From a bacterium (GTDB taxonomy: Bacteria > Bacteroidota > Bacteroidia > NS11-12g > UBA955): a stretch of DNA of 34,185 nt. Every line of letters starts with the position of its first letter. Within the stretch, counting starts at the first letter, position 1. Shown here piece after piece: positions 26,084-34,185 of this stretch. The position numbers were made by a program, and so were the translations under genes. The notes beneath the pieces were generated by a model. The model did no database searches and was not told where the DNA came from. It saw nothing but the letters and a program-made list of their open reading frames with translations. The stretch is from positions 1-34,185 of the forward strand of contig JAQSCZ010000036.1 of the NCBI GenBank assembly GCA_029945665.1, written 5' to 3'.

Positions 26084-29014
26084 ATGTTTAGTTTTTTCTT
26101 TAGAAAGGAAGCATATTGCCTTTATAAAAAGGCAATATGCTTCCTTTTATTTAGTTTATTTTATGTAAATATTTTTGCTCAATTGAATAAAATTTGGATG
26201 TGCGAAAATGATGGTTTTAGTTTTTGGAAATGTAATGATACAAATAATGCTGATATGAGCTTTAAAATAGATTTTAATTTTGAGCCTCCTCAATACTCTT
26301 TAATTAAAAAACCTGTTACAAGAATAACTTATACTCCAGTTAGAAATTTAAGTGCAAATGATAAATTTGGCAATATTTTACTTTATGATAATGTAGATCA
26401 TTATTATTTAAACAAAAGCGACCAAATTATTTATTATAAAAATAAATTATCAAACTTTGCACAATCATCAAGTTCTTTAATATTCCCAACCAAAAATGAT
26501 TCTATTAATATAGTAGTAACGATATTAGATACTTTATTAAATAAAGATAATTATAATGGTGAAATTTTTTTTAAAAAGCATTTGTATAATTCTATCCAAA
26601 ATAATTTTAGTCAAGTAGATTTACCTATTGATTTTGGTTTGCCCAATAAATACAACCCATTAAAACATCATAGAAATAATTTAAGAACAGGATTTGCTTG
26701 TCATATTTTTAACCAAATTTATGATGAAAAAAATGATAAATATTTTTTATATTTTAATTTAGGGGATTCAATATACATAAGTGAGTATCATAAAGAAACG
26801 ATGATATTTGATGCGCCAAAAACTTCAGGTTTAATTATTTCTGGTCGTGGAGATAGAAGTGTAAATATAACAATTAATTTTGTTGTTTTTGGCTGGGATG
26901 ATATGGTACATTCTATTAATAATGATTATATGTTATTTCAAAACTTGAATACGGAACGACTAAAACAAGGTAATGATTTATCAGAATTGACGTTATATCG
27001 ATTTGATAAAACTAACGCTCAGTTTTACAGCCCTTTGTTCATTGATTCTATAAGGAATACTAAAGGTCATTTTACCTCTAGAATTTTTGCACCTTGCGAT
27101 TCAATTTTGTATTACTTTATTTGGACGCATGATAATACACCAAACAAATTAGTTAAAGTTGTATTAAATAAAGATATGAATAGAATTTTAAATAAATATG
27201 AATTTACGTTTAAGGATTTTAATTTGTTTTTTGATATGAAACTTGCTCCAAATGGCAAAATTGCAGCTAGTGTAGGTTTTAGATATAATCCAACTATTTC
27301 AAATGTAATTCGTTTTATAAATAATCCAAATGACCCAACTAGTACATTTAATCTTAATAAAGCTATAAACTACGCAGAAAATTTAAGTATTAGTTGCAGA
27401 GATAACACTATATTATTTTTCCCCAACACACCAGGTCTATATAAAAAAATTGATTTTTCTTACAGAAACAATTGCAAAAAAAATAGTGTTGTTCTTACCA
27501 ACCATAGCGATGCTTTTTGGTTTAAGCGTTTTACTTACTATATGGGCAATGGCGATAGTGTAAATACCACTTTAAATCAAACAAACATAGTGTATCATTA
27601 TAGCAAGCCTGGTAAATATTGGGTAAAATTAAAGGCATTTACTAAAGAAGGTGGCTGGGTTTGGTATAGCGATACCATTGTAGTACAAACAGCCCCCAAC
27701 GCCTACTTTAGCAACCAAACTACCAAAGGCTGCCAATACATTGCCTTTGGTTTTAAAGATAGTAGCTCGGTGTTTCAAATAAAAAAAGACAGTGCCGTGC
27801 GCCATGCTTGGCATTTTGGTGATGGCAACAGTAATTATTGGCAAACATACGGGCTAAATATGAAGCAAAACCAAAGCCATACCTATTATATAAATGGCAA
27901 ATACACTGTAAGCCATACCGTAAGTGATGGCTATTGTATAGATACATTTAGCCGTATAAATGAGGTAAATATTCTACCTGCCCCCAAGCCGGGCATAGTG
28001 GCTACGCCCCTTACAGGTTGTGTGCCGCTTAATGTTGCGCTTTCTGCACAATACCCCGATAATGTAGATAGCAGCCATTGGCAAAGCACCGCAGGGCATT
28101 ACCAAAGCACTAAAAATCAAATAGGCACCAGCTTTACTTTTAATCAAGCAGGTAGCTTTAAATTGTTTCATAACCAATATGGCCCTACTGGCTGTGTTAC
28201 CAAAGATACAGCAATTATTACTGCCCTGCAAGGTGTTAATACATTGCGCAGCCCTGAATTGATAGCAACTACTGTTTTAGATAATAATCAAATATTGGTC
28301 AATTGGTTCAAAGTGTCTTATGCCAATGCTTATACTTTGTATAAAGACAATGCACCATTAGCCATAAATATTACAGATTCATTTTATATTGACCAAACAA
28401 AAGCCAATATTAAAAGCTATACCTATACGTTAAAAGCCACTGATGTATGTAATAATAGTACACAGTATAGTGATATTGGTAAAACTATTTTGCTTACAGC
28501 CAATAATGATAAAGATAATTTTGGTATTCTGCGCTGGAACCCTTATGTTAATTGGGTAAATGGGGTAAAGCAATACAATATTTTAAATATAGAAAATAAT
28601 GGGAATTATATATTACAACAAACATCCGATAGCGCCTATAAAGACCAAGATTTTTTAATTAAAGGTAAATTAGAAAAATGTTATCGCATACAAGCCATTG
28701 AGAACACTGGTAACAATGCAGAAAGTCAAAGCAATACCGTATGTGTGCCTTATGAAAGTGTAATTTGGATACCCTCTGCCATTAGCATTAATGGCGATGG
28801 CCTAAATGAAAGCCTAAAAATTAGCACCATTGGTATTCAAAGTTACACTATTAGCATATACAATCGTTGGGGAGAACTAGTTTATCAAACTAGTGATATA
28901 GGTGATGAATGGCAACGCACAAGACAGCAACAAGGTGTATATATGTATGTTGTAAAAGCTGTAACCAATTATGGAGAGTACTCAACCATAGGTACTATAA
29001 CTGTTTTGCAGTAA
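26084..29014 (+). CDS. Secreted beta-propeller/PKD protein with type B T9SS domain
   Basis: This 976-residue protein has a signal peptide ending at about residue 33 (ICFLLFSLFYVNIFAQ). Residues about 35-470 look like a degenerate propeller of the kind that precedes PKD domains in Bacteroidota (LAPNGKIAASVG, VIRFINNPNDP). PKD-like domains follow at about 475-535 (VYHYSKPGKYWVKL), 536-630 (AWHFGDGN) and 630-715, then an FN3-like domain (about 720-800). The C terminus (about 890-976: SAISINGDGLNE, IYNRWGELVYQT, GVYMYVVKA) is the gliding-motility-associated type B sorting domain. The gene starts 9 bases after the upstream cargo stop. Codons 7-22 form a perfect hairpin. Base composition changes near 27500. 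Confidence 0.75.
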   Translation: MFSFFFRKEAYCLYKKAICFLLFSLFYVNIFAQLNKIWMCENDGFSFWKCNDTNNADMSFKIDFNFEPPQYSLIKKPVTRITYTPVRNLSANDKFGNILLYDNVDHYYLNKSDQIIYYKNKLSNFAQSSSSLIFPTKNDSINIVVTILDTLLNKDNYNGEIFFKKHLYNSIQNNFSQVDLPIDFGLPNKYNPLKHHRNNLRTGFACHIFNQIYDEKNDKYFLYFNLGDSIYISEYHKETMIFDAPKTSGLIISGRGDRSVNITINFVVFGWDDMVHSINNDYMLFQNLNTERLKQGNDLSELTLYRFDKTNAQFYSPLFIDSIRNTKGHFTSRIFAPCDSILYYFIWTHDNTPNKLVKVVLNKDMNRILNKYEFTFKDFNLFFDMKLAPNGKIAASVGFRYNPTISNVIRFINNPNDPTSTFNLNKAINYAENLSISCRDNTILFFPNTPGLYKKIDFSYRNNCKKNSVVLTNHSDAFWFKRFTYYMGNGDSVNTTLNQTNIVYHYSKPGKYWVKLKAFTKEGGWVWYSDTIVVQTAPNAYFSNQTTKGCQYIAFGFKDSSSVFQIKKDSAVRHAWHFGDGNSNYWQTYGLNMKQNQSHTYYINGKYTVSHTVSDGYCIDTFSRINEVNILPAPKPGIVATPLTGCVPLNVALSAQYPDNVDSSHWQSTAGHYQSTKNQIGTSFTFNQAGSFKLFHNQYGPTGCVTKDTAIITALQGVNTLRSPELIATTVLDNNQILVNWFKVSYANAYTLYKDNAPLAINITDSFYIDQTKANIKSYTYTLKATDVCNNSTQYSDIGKTILLTANNDKDNFGILRWNPYVNWVNGVKQYNILNIENNGNYILQQTSDSAYKDQDFLIKGKLEKCYRIQAIENTGNNAESQSNTVCVPYESVIWIPSAISINGDGLNESLKISTIGIQSYTISIYNRWGELVYQTSDIGDEWQRTRQQQGVYMYVVKAVTNYGEYSTIGTITVLQ
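26104..26147 (+). promoter_or_regulatory. 20-bp perfect hairpin inside signal-peptide codons
   Basis: AAAGGAAGCATATTGCCTTT (26104-26123) and its exact reverse complement (26128-26147) flank a 4-base loop, ATAA. It begins 20 bases after the start codon at 26084 and is followed by TTATTTAGTTT. It looks like an intrinsic terminator or attenuator for the upstream cargo transcript that the next gene has absorbed into its coding sequence. It could also hide the ribosome site. Confidence 0.7.
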
Positions 29015-29035
29015 TAGTTGTAAATTTGCTTTAGA

Positions 29036-29842
29036 ATGGTTAGAGTTTATATATTTATAATCTTAATATTTGCTTGTAAAAAAGATGCAAAAATTTTGTC
29101 GGATACTGCATATGATATCATTGTAGTAATGGGGCAATCTAATACCCAAAATGGTTATATCATAGATTCTACCATAGATAAGCAAAGTCATGGTATTTTA
29201 CAATTAGGACGACATGGGGATAATAATTATAAAATAATATCTGCTACAGACCCCCTTGAACACTGGGACCCCCGCCAAAATAGAAATGGATTTGGATTGC
29301 CATTCGCTAAAATATACCAAGATAGCCTTTTGTTAAAAAATAGAGCGGTATTGCTTATACCCTGTGGCAAAGGTAATTCTGGCTTTGCAGATAATCAATG
29401 GAACAAAGGGGATATTTGTTATAATGATGCAGTAGATAGAATACAATGGGTGTTGAAAAATTATCCCAATAGTAAGCTTAAACTGATATTATGGCAACAA
29501 GGCGAAAAGGAAATTTTACTTAAAAACCCTGATTTTAAAAATAGTCTTGATAATTTTGTATTGAATCTATTTAAGGATTTAGAAATAGAAAAGAATAATT
29601 TCAAACTAATAGCTGGTGGTTTGGTGCCTTATTGGGTAAACTTGAATATTAATTTAAGACAACCTTACCAAATAATTATTGAAGAATTGCCCAATAGAAT
29701 CTCAAATACTGGGTATGCTAATCCTAGCTTTCCGTTTGTCATTAATAAAGCAAACAATGATTTTGATACCATACATTATAGTGCTGAGGGGCAAAGAGAG
29801 TTAGCAAAAAGATATTTTCAAACCTACACAAAGATAAAATAG
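29036..29842 (+). CDS. SGNH/SASA-type esterase lipoprotein
   Basis: This 268-residue protein starts with a lipoprotein-type signal (VRVYIFIILIFAC, acylated Cys14). The body matches the sialate O-acetylesterase (SASA) group of SGNH hydrolases. The nucleophile Ser35 is in VMGQSNTQ, the WQQGE motif falls in the middle, and the catalytic pair Asp244 and His247 lies in FDTIHYSAEGQ. Such enzymes remove acetyl or other acyl esters from sugars at the cell surface. The substrate cannot be read here. It starts 21 bases after the PKD/type B gene, so it is probably the last gene of the AT-rich block. The right-hand direct repeat begins 40 bases after its stop. Confidence 0.75.
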   Translation: MVRVYIFIILIFACKKDAKILSDTAYDIIVVMGQSNTQNGYIIDSTIDKQSHGILQLGRHGDNNYKIISATDPLEHWDPRQNRNGFGLPFAKIYQDSLLLKNRAVLLIPCGKGNSGFADNQWNKGDICYNDAVDRIQWVLKNYPNSKLKLILWQQGEKEILLKNPDFKNSLDNFVLNLFKDLEIEKNNFKLIAGGLVPYWVNLNINLRQPYQIIIEELPNRISNTGYANPSFPFVINKANNDFDTIHYSAEGQRELAKRYFQTYTKIK

Positions 29843-29882
29843 TGAACGAATTTAAATTTGATGGATATACTACTATTCATTG

Positions 29883-29955
29883 TCATTTTTTTTAAGCAAA
29901 TTTGCGACTCATAATTTTTTAATATGTTGTATTCAAAATTGAAAGTATTCGGTTT
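29883..29955 (+). repeat. 73-bp direct repeat, right copy
   Basis: This is identical to 21862-21934 and covers the leader and first eleven codons of the S9 peptidase. A near-consensus -7 box, CAAATTTG (29897-29904), lies inside it, so both copies may carry a promoter. Confidence 0.9.
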
Positions 29956-32101
29956 ATTGGTTGCGCTTTTATCAAGCCAATTAATAATGGCTCAAGGCAC
30001 GCGCATGTTTACCATGGATGAGGCTGTAATGATGATTGATAAAAATACAAAGCAATCACTGAGAGCAAAATCATTAAGTCAATTGCAATGGTTGCCAAGT
30101 GGAAATAAATATAGCTATGTTATAAATGGTGCTGCTCCTCGCATCGTTTTAACCGAAGCCGAAAGTGGTAAGGTCGATTCAAGTGTTAATTTGAAAACTA
30201 TTAACGAAGCTATAAAAGCAATAGAACCCACTGCGGTATTTAAATCCATTCCAATGTTTCAATGGATAGACAACGAAAATTTTAGAATTAAGCAAGGGGC
30301 CAAATACCTCAATTTTAATATCTCTTCACAGTCGTTCAGGGAAATATTCAAAACAGATGTTAAGGCTGAATTCGAAGAAATAGAAAATACCAAAGGGTAT
30401 GTCGCCTTTGTTTTAAATGATAATATTTATGTTACTACTGGCCAAGGAATCAAACAAATTACCACCGATGGTGGCAAAGGAATTGTATACGGTCAAAGTG
30501 TTCACCGCAATGAATTCGGTATTACTAAAGGTTTTTTCTGGAGTCCGAAAGGCAACAAGTTGGCCTTCTATAGAATGGATGAAAGCATGGTCACCGATTA
30601 TTCCATTTATGACAATAACACCTTTCCAGCTACAACCAAAACTATCAAATATCCTATCGCAGGTGCCAAAAGTCACCACGTTACCATTGGTATTTACGAT
30701 TTAAGTTCTCAGAAAGTAAATTACCTAGAAACAGGCGAACCTAAGGAACAATATTTAACCAATGTAACTTGGAGCCCCGATGAAGAAGCCATTTATGTAG
30801 CCATTGTTAACCGCGGTCAGAATCAAATGTTCTTAAATAGATACAATGCTTCAAAAGGTTATATCGAATTAAGCTTGTTCGAAGAACGCGATGAAAAATA
30901 TGTAGAACCTCAACATGGTTTGTATTTTATGCCCGGCAGCCCTGATCTTTTTATTTGGCAATCAGAAAGAGATGGTTATAATCACCTATATCTATACAAT
31001 ACAGACGGCCGTTTAATTAAACAATTGACCCAAGGAAAGTGGATGGTTACAAATTTATTAGGGGCCGATACAGATGGGGAAACCATATATTTTGAAAGTA
31101 CCAAAGAGAGTCCGCTCGAAAGGCACACTTACAGTGTTGATATCAATGGCTCTAATTTTAAAAAGCTTACGCGTGAACAAGGCACCAACACGAGCTTGTT
31201 GAATAAACGCGGTACTTATCTTATAAATTATTTAAATAGCACAACAGTCGCTCGTAAAATTACTTTGATAAACACAAAAGATGAAAATGGAAGCAAACTA
31301 ATTTTGGATGCTCCGAATCCATTGGTCGACTTTAAACTAGGCGAAACAACATTGTTCCCAATTGTTAGTAACGGAACTGTATTGCATTGTCGAATGATAA
31401 CACCTCCCGATTTTGATAAAACAAAAAAATATCCTGTAATCATCTATGTTTATGGTGGTCCTCATGCACAAATGGTAACCAATTCTTGGTTAGGCGGGAG
31501 TAATTTATGGATGCAATTAATGGCACAGCAGGGTTATATTGTGTTTACTCTGGATAACCGTGGATCTTCTAATCGCGGTCATGAATTCGAGAGTGCTACC
31601 CATCGCCAATTGGGCACTTTAGAAATGGAAGACCAGCTAGCAGGGGTCAGTTATTTGAAAAATTTGAGCTACGTTAATCCCGATAGAATGGCAGTGCATG
31701 GTTGGAGCTTTGGTGGTTTTATGACGACATCAATGATGACTCGCATGCCTGGTATTTTCCAAGTGGGTGTGGCTGGTGGTCCTGTAATTGACTGGAAATT
31801 ATATGAAATAATGTACACTGAACGATACATGGATACGCCCGAAGAAAATCCAGAAGGATATGCCAAAGCTAATCTTCTTAAATATGTAGACAATTTGGAA
31901 TCTAAATTATTAATGATACACGGTTGCGATGATGATGTGGTATTATGGCAACACAGTTTGTTGTATTGCAAAGCCGCCGTCGATAATGTGAATACCAATT
32001 TGGATTATTTTGTGTATCCTGGACATAAACACAATGTGGCAGGAAAAGACAGGGTGCACTTGATGCAAAAGATTACAGATTACATCATGGAGAATTTATA
32101 A
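29924..32101 (+). CDS. Dipeptidyl-peptidase IV-type S9 peptidase
   Basis: This 725-residue exopeptidase removes N-terminal dipeptides, usually Xaa-Pro, in the periplasm. A signal peptide (MLYSKLKVFGLLVALLSSQLIMAQ) is followed by a DPP IV-type propeller (about 50-450; FYRMDESMVTDYS) and an alpha/beta-hydrolase domain (about 490-725). The triad is Ser595 in GWSFGG, Asp670 in HGCDDDV and His703 in GHKHNV. The length is normal. The first codons and leader are duplicated at 21862-21934. It has no T9SS domain, so Sec export to the periplasm is expected. It faces the DUF4296 gene with 3 bases between stops. Confidence 0.92.
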   Translation: MLYSKLKVFGLLVALLSSQLIMAQGTRMFTMDEAVMMIDKNTKQSLRAKSLSQLQWLPSGNKYSYVINGAAPRIVLTEAESGKVDSSVNLKTINEAIKAIEPTAVFKSIPMFQWIDNENFRIKQGAKYLNFNISSQSFREIFKTDVKAEFEEIENTKGYVAFVLNDNIYVTTGQGIKQITTDGGKGIVYGQSVHRNEFGITKGFFWSPKGNKLAFYRMDESMVTDYSIYDNNTFPATTKTIKYPIAGAKSHHVTIGIYDLSSQKVNYLETGEPKEQYLTNVTWSPDEEAIYVAIVNRGQNQMFLNRYNASKGYIELSLFEERDEKYVEPQHGLYFMPGSPDLFIWQSERDGYNHLYLYNTDGRLIKQLTQGKWMVTNLLGADTDGETIYFESTKESPLERHTYSVDINGSNFKKLTREQGTNTSLLNKRGTYLINYLNSTTVARKITLINTKDENGSKLILDAPNPLVDFKLGETTLFPIVSNGTVLHCRMITPPDFDKTKKYPVIIYVYGGPHAQMVTNSWLGGSNLWMQLMAQQGYIVFTLDNRGSSNRGHEFESATHRQLGTLEMEDQLAGVSYLKNLSYVNPDRMAVHGWSFGGFMTTSMMTRMPGIFQVGVAGGPVIDWKLYEIMYTERYMDTPEENPEGYAKANLLKYVDNLESKLLMIHGCDDDVVLWQHSLLYCKAAVDNVNTNLDYFVYPGHKHNVAGKDRVHLMQKITDYIMENL

Positions 32102-32104
32102 CTA

Positions 32105-32488
32105 TTATTTCTGATTTAAGGTATCCACTAAGCCAACATTTTCGGCGTTCACAGCCTGCATTTCGCTTAATTTATCCAAAACATCTTCATAAATGCTCTC
32201 AAGTACCTCGGGGTATTTGCAATAATAGTCGTGACTTTGTCTAAAAATACTGTCTTCTACTTTGTATTTTTTCATTACAAAATACCAGTCTTTGGCTTTG
32301 TCGCGCGGTGGTCCTGAATTGTTATTATAAGTAGCGGCATCTACAATACGTAAATCTACGATCATATTGGCCATTTTTTTCTCGTCAATTACCCAATCAG
32401 GCTTGCTAGCTACTTTTTTGCCACCACCCGAACAGGCGCTCATAAATAGTATAAAAAAGAATAGACCAAGAAAAAGCTTTTGTTGCAT
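32105..32488 (-). CDS. DUF4296-type lipoprotein
   Basis: From ATG 32488 this encodes 127 residues: a lipoprotein signal (QQKLFLGLFFFILFMSAC, acylated Cys19) and a helical domain whose WVIDEKKMANMIVDLRIVDAA and KYKVEDSIFRQSHDYYCKYPEVLESIYEDV stretches match DUF4296. An upstream ATG at 32587 would add 33 residues but would overlap the divergent YggS coding sequence, so I reject it. Its function is unknown; it is an inner- or outer-membrane-anchored small lipoprotein found in Bacteroidota. The start codon is 16 bases from that of the divergent YggS gene. Confidence 0.8.
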   Translation of the reverse strand: MQQKLFLGLFFFILFMSACSGGGKKVASKPDWVIDEKKMANMIVDLRIVDAATYNNNSGPPRDKAKDWYFVMKKYKVEDSIFRQSHDYYCKYPEVLESIYEDVLDKLSEMQAVNAENVGLVDTLNQK

Positions 32489-32496
32489 TACTTTTG
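32489..32496 (+). promoter_or_regulatory. Candidate -7 element for the YggS gene
   Basis: TACTTTTG fits TAnnTTTG and lies 8 bases before the start codon at 32505, implying a very short or absent leader. No clear TTG is seen at the usual distance upstream, where the sequence is already the first codons of the divergent lipoprotein gene. Confidence 0.35.
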
Positions 32497-32504
32497 CAAA
32501 TGTA

Positions 32505-33152
32505 ATGATTGCTGAAAACATAAACCAGATTAAACAAGAAGTAGGCCACAATGTAAAATTAGTTGTCGTATCTAAATTCAGAAGCATTGAGGAGATAAAA
32601 GAAGCGTATGTAGCTGGTCAAAGAATTTTTGCCGAGAATAAAGTACAGCCCTTGTTAGAGCGATATGAAGCCCTGCCTAAAGATATTGAATGGCATTTGA
32701 TTGGTCACTTGCAAACCAACAAAGTAAAATACATTACTCCATTTATACATACCATTCAAAGTGTTGACAGTATGAAATTATTACAAGAAATTAATAAGCA
32801 TGCTTTAAAGGAAAATAGAATTGTCAATTGCCTTTTACAAATTTATATTGCACTAGAGGATACCAAATTTGGATTAAGCAAAGCAGAATGTATGGCTATT
32901 TTAGATTCGCCACTTTTAAAGGAATTATCCAATATCAAAATTACTGGACTCATGGGTATGGCTACTTTTACGGCTAACCAAGATCAGGTGGAAAAAGAAT
33001 TCAAAAGTTTAAAATCAATTTTTGATGAAATAAAAGGCAACTACCATTTACCCTATTTTGAAACTATTTCCATGGGCATGAGCAACGATTATTTATTGGC
33101 CATAGCTTGCGGTAGTAATTTGATAAGGATAGGCACTATGGTTTTTCAATAA
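32505..33152 (+). CDS. yggS: YggS family PLP-binding protein (PLP homeostasis)
   Basis: This 215-residue protein belongs to the YggS/PROSC/YBL036C family, which holds pyridoxal phosphate and keeps its level in check rather than catalysing a known reaction. The PLP Lys is at about 24 (VVVSKFR), and IFAENKVQ, WHLIGHLQTNKVKY, LLQIYIALEDTKFGL, GLMGMATF and the phosphate-binding SMGMSNDY and RIGTMVFQ stretches follow. The longer reading frame from 32367 lacks any family sequence before residue 47, so the start is the ATG at 32505. It diverges from the DUF4296 gene and appears to be monocistronic. Confidence 0.88.
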   Translation: MIAENINQIKQEVGHNVKLVVVSKFRSIEEIKEAYVAGQRIFAENKVQPLLERYEALPKDIEWHLIGHLQTNKVKYITPFIHTIQSVDSMKLLQEINKHALKENRIVNCLLQIYIALEDTKFGLSKAECMAILDSPLLKELSNIKITGLMGMATFTANQDQVEKEFKSLKSIFDEIKGNYHLPYFETISMGMSNDYLLAIACGSNLIRIGTMVFQ

Positions 33153-33161
33153 TTTAGTGTT

Positions 33162-33169
33162 TAACTTTG
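33162..33169 (+). promoter_or_regulatory. Candidate -7 element for the YD-like lipoprotein gene
   Basis: TAACTTTG fits TAnnTTTG and lies 24 bases before the ATG at 33194. No convincing -33 TTG is visible. Confidence 0.4.
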
Positions 33170-33193
33170 TGTGAAGTGATTATGTGAAGTTTT

Positions 33194-34024
33194 ATGTTTA
33201 AGTACGCTTTGTTTTTTATCTTCATACTGTGGTTGTTTTCCTGTCGTTCACGATTCGATATGGTATCGAACGACCTTTCGGGTAAAGAATTGAAAGGTAG
33301 TGTTAAAATGGTGAGGTCCGATTTTCTGAACGAAAAAGGAGATTCAGCCTATTGTATTCAAGCTTTTGATAGTAGTGGATTTTTAATACAATATTATTGT
33401 AACGGTTGGTCTTACGGTGGATTTGACTTATCCGAAAATTATATTATTCGTCATCGTATTAAGGGTACTTCCAAAACTAAAATGGGAGGTGGTTGTACCA
33501 TGTATGGAATGAAATACACATGGCGTTATAATTTATGGGGAACCCATGTAAAGAAACTTACCTATAGGAGTGGGGCACTTGAACAAAAACAAACTTTGCA
33601 TTTTAATCGTCAAGGAAAGAAGATTAAGTCGGTGTCATCAAACTATATTGAAATATTTAATTACAGTTCCAACAAGTTAACATCATCCACTAGATATAAT
33701 GTACACAGCAGAAAAAAGCAATATACTAATCAATCGTTTAATGAGTATGATACCTTTGGTTATCTAATAAAACAACCTAATTTGTACTATGATAATGGGT
33801 TTTTGAATGATACATGCTATACCACATATACAAATGATAAATGGGGAAATATGACGAGATTTATTTCTTGGTCATATAAAGATAAAAGGAAACAAGTTGG
33901 AGGATTAAACTTGTATGAATACGATAGCATTGGAAATTGGATCAAAATTCAGAGTATTGATACAACGGGTAAGGTTTTTTATAACAGTACAAGAACAATC
34001 AACTACTATGAAAAAGTGCAATAG
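33194..34024 (+). CDS. Lipoprotein with YD-like repeats, function unknown
   Basis: This 276-residue protein opens with a lipoprotein signal (FKYALFFIFILWLFSC, acylated Cys17). The rest is strand-rich and Tyr/Asn-rich. Three spaced motifs, FNEYDTFGYLIK, YTNDKWGNMTRF and YEYDSIGNWIKI, have the YxYDxxGN form of RHS/YD repeats, but it is far too short to be a full RHS toxin and lacks a toxin tail. I know similar small Bacteroidota lipoproteins without a known role. It probably sits on the cell surface or periplasmic face. Confidence 0.6.
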   Translation: MFKYALFFIFILWLFSCRSRFDMVSNDLSGKELKGSVKMVRSDFLNEKGDSAYCIQAFDSSGFLIQYYCNGWSYGGFDLSENYIIRHRIKGTSKTKMGGGCTMYGMKYTWRYNLWGTHVKKLTYRSGALEQKQTLHFNRQGKKIKSVSSNYIEIFNYSSNKLTSSTRYNVHSRKKQYTNQSFNEYDTFGYLIKQPNLYYDNGFLNDTCYTTYTNDKWGNMTRFISWSYKDKRKQVGGLNLYEYDSIGNWIKIQSIDTTGKVFYNSTRTINYYEKVQ

Positions 34025-34096
34025 GAAAGCTCAAGATTTAGTCTATTCCATTTTAAGTTCATTCTTGGCTTGCATTTAAATCAAAAACTACATCAC

Positions 34097-34177
34097 TCAG
34101 CCCGGCACTGCAATCACTTCATTCTTCATGTTGTAGGCTCCCCATTTTGAGTACGGTTCAAAAATAGACATTTTCAT
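34097..34177 (-). pseudogene. Possible remnant of an old-yellow-enzyme gene start
   Basis: A minus-strand ATG (34177) opens 26 codons that end at 34097. The peptide SIFEPYSKWGAYNMKNEVIAVPG resembles the first residues of NADH:flavin oxidoreductases (xLFxPYxLGxxxLKNRxxMAP). No continuation is visible. This may be a truncated copy or a chance similarity, and the window edge prevents a better view. Confidence 0.3.
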
Positions 34178-34185
34178 TCATTTCC

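Noticed and set aside
32367-32504. Longer start of the YggS frame at 32367
   Set aside because: The extra 46 residues are antisense to the DUF4296 coding sequence and have no family similarity.
33170-33190. GTGAAGTGATTATGTGAAG as an operator or repeat
   Set aside because: The two short GTGAAG copies are likely to be chance in this sequence, and no palindrome is formed.

Overview
The window looks like chromosomal DNA of a Bacteroidota bacterium, probably Chitinophagales- or Sphingobacteriales-like. Four very large secreted proteins end in type IX secretion (T9SS) sorting domains: two type A and two gliding-motility-associated type B. Several promoters fit the Bacteroidota TAnnTTTG pattern, and the DNA is AT-rich. 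I see no rRNA, tRNA, CRISPR array, transposase or phage gene.

Layout. 1-341 is gene-free and rich in hairpins. 342-2115 (minus) is an FtsX/LolC-E-type permease followed by a TrpF-like barrel that lacks the catalytic Cys. 2116-3676 is a 1.56-kb divergent intergenic region filled by 11 tandem 107-115-bp units, each with three hairpins. 3677-10000 holds mostly housekeeping genes: formate-tetrahydrofolate ligase (fhs), a cation/proton antiporter, three small unknown or envelope genes, and a beta-CASP metallo-beta-lactamase nuclease. 10231-12487 (minus) is a compact run of dapD, a GT4 glycosyltransferase and a GldL-like small membrane protein. 12595-20068 holds two divergent giant secreted proteins: an RCC1-propeller protein with a type B domain and a subtilisin-like protease with a type A domain.

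20070-22268 is a decay zone with a frameshifted HEAT-like pseudogene, one intact signal-peptide protein and two orphan signal-peptide starts. 22269-29842 is an AT-rich three-gene block: a 1.2-kaa beta-helix T9SS cargo whose signal peptide is out of frame by one G in a G7 tract, a beta-propeller/PKD type B protein whose signal-peptide codons form a 20-bp perfect hairpin, and an SASA-type esterase lipoprotein. The block lies between two identical 73-bp direct repeats 8,021 bp apart. The right copy is the leader and first codons of the next gene, a DPP-IV-type S9 peptidase; the left copy is an orphan of the same start. 32105-34185 holds a DUF4296 lipoprotein, a divergent YggS gene, a lipoprotein with YD-like motifs and a possible remnant of an old-yellow-enzyme start.

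The genes work together mainly as a surface and secretion repertoire: T9SS cargo, secreted proteases, an esterase and lipoproteins, set among core metabolism (one-carbon, lysine/peptidoglycan, PLP homeostasis). The most notable structures are the hairpin repeat family (array plus a solo relative, both with an 11-nt spacer between paired hairpins), the 73-bp repeats bracketing the cargo block, the G7 tract and the hairpin inside a signal-peptide coding region.
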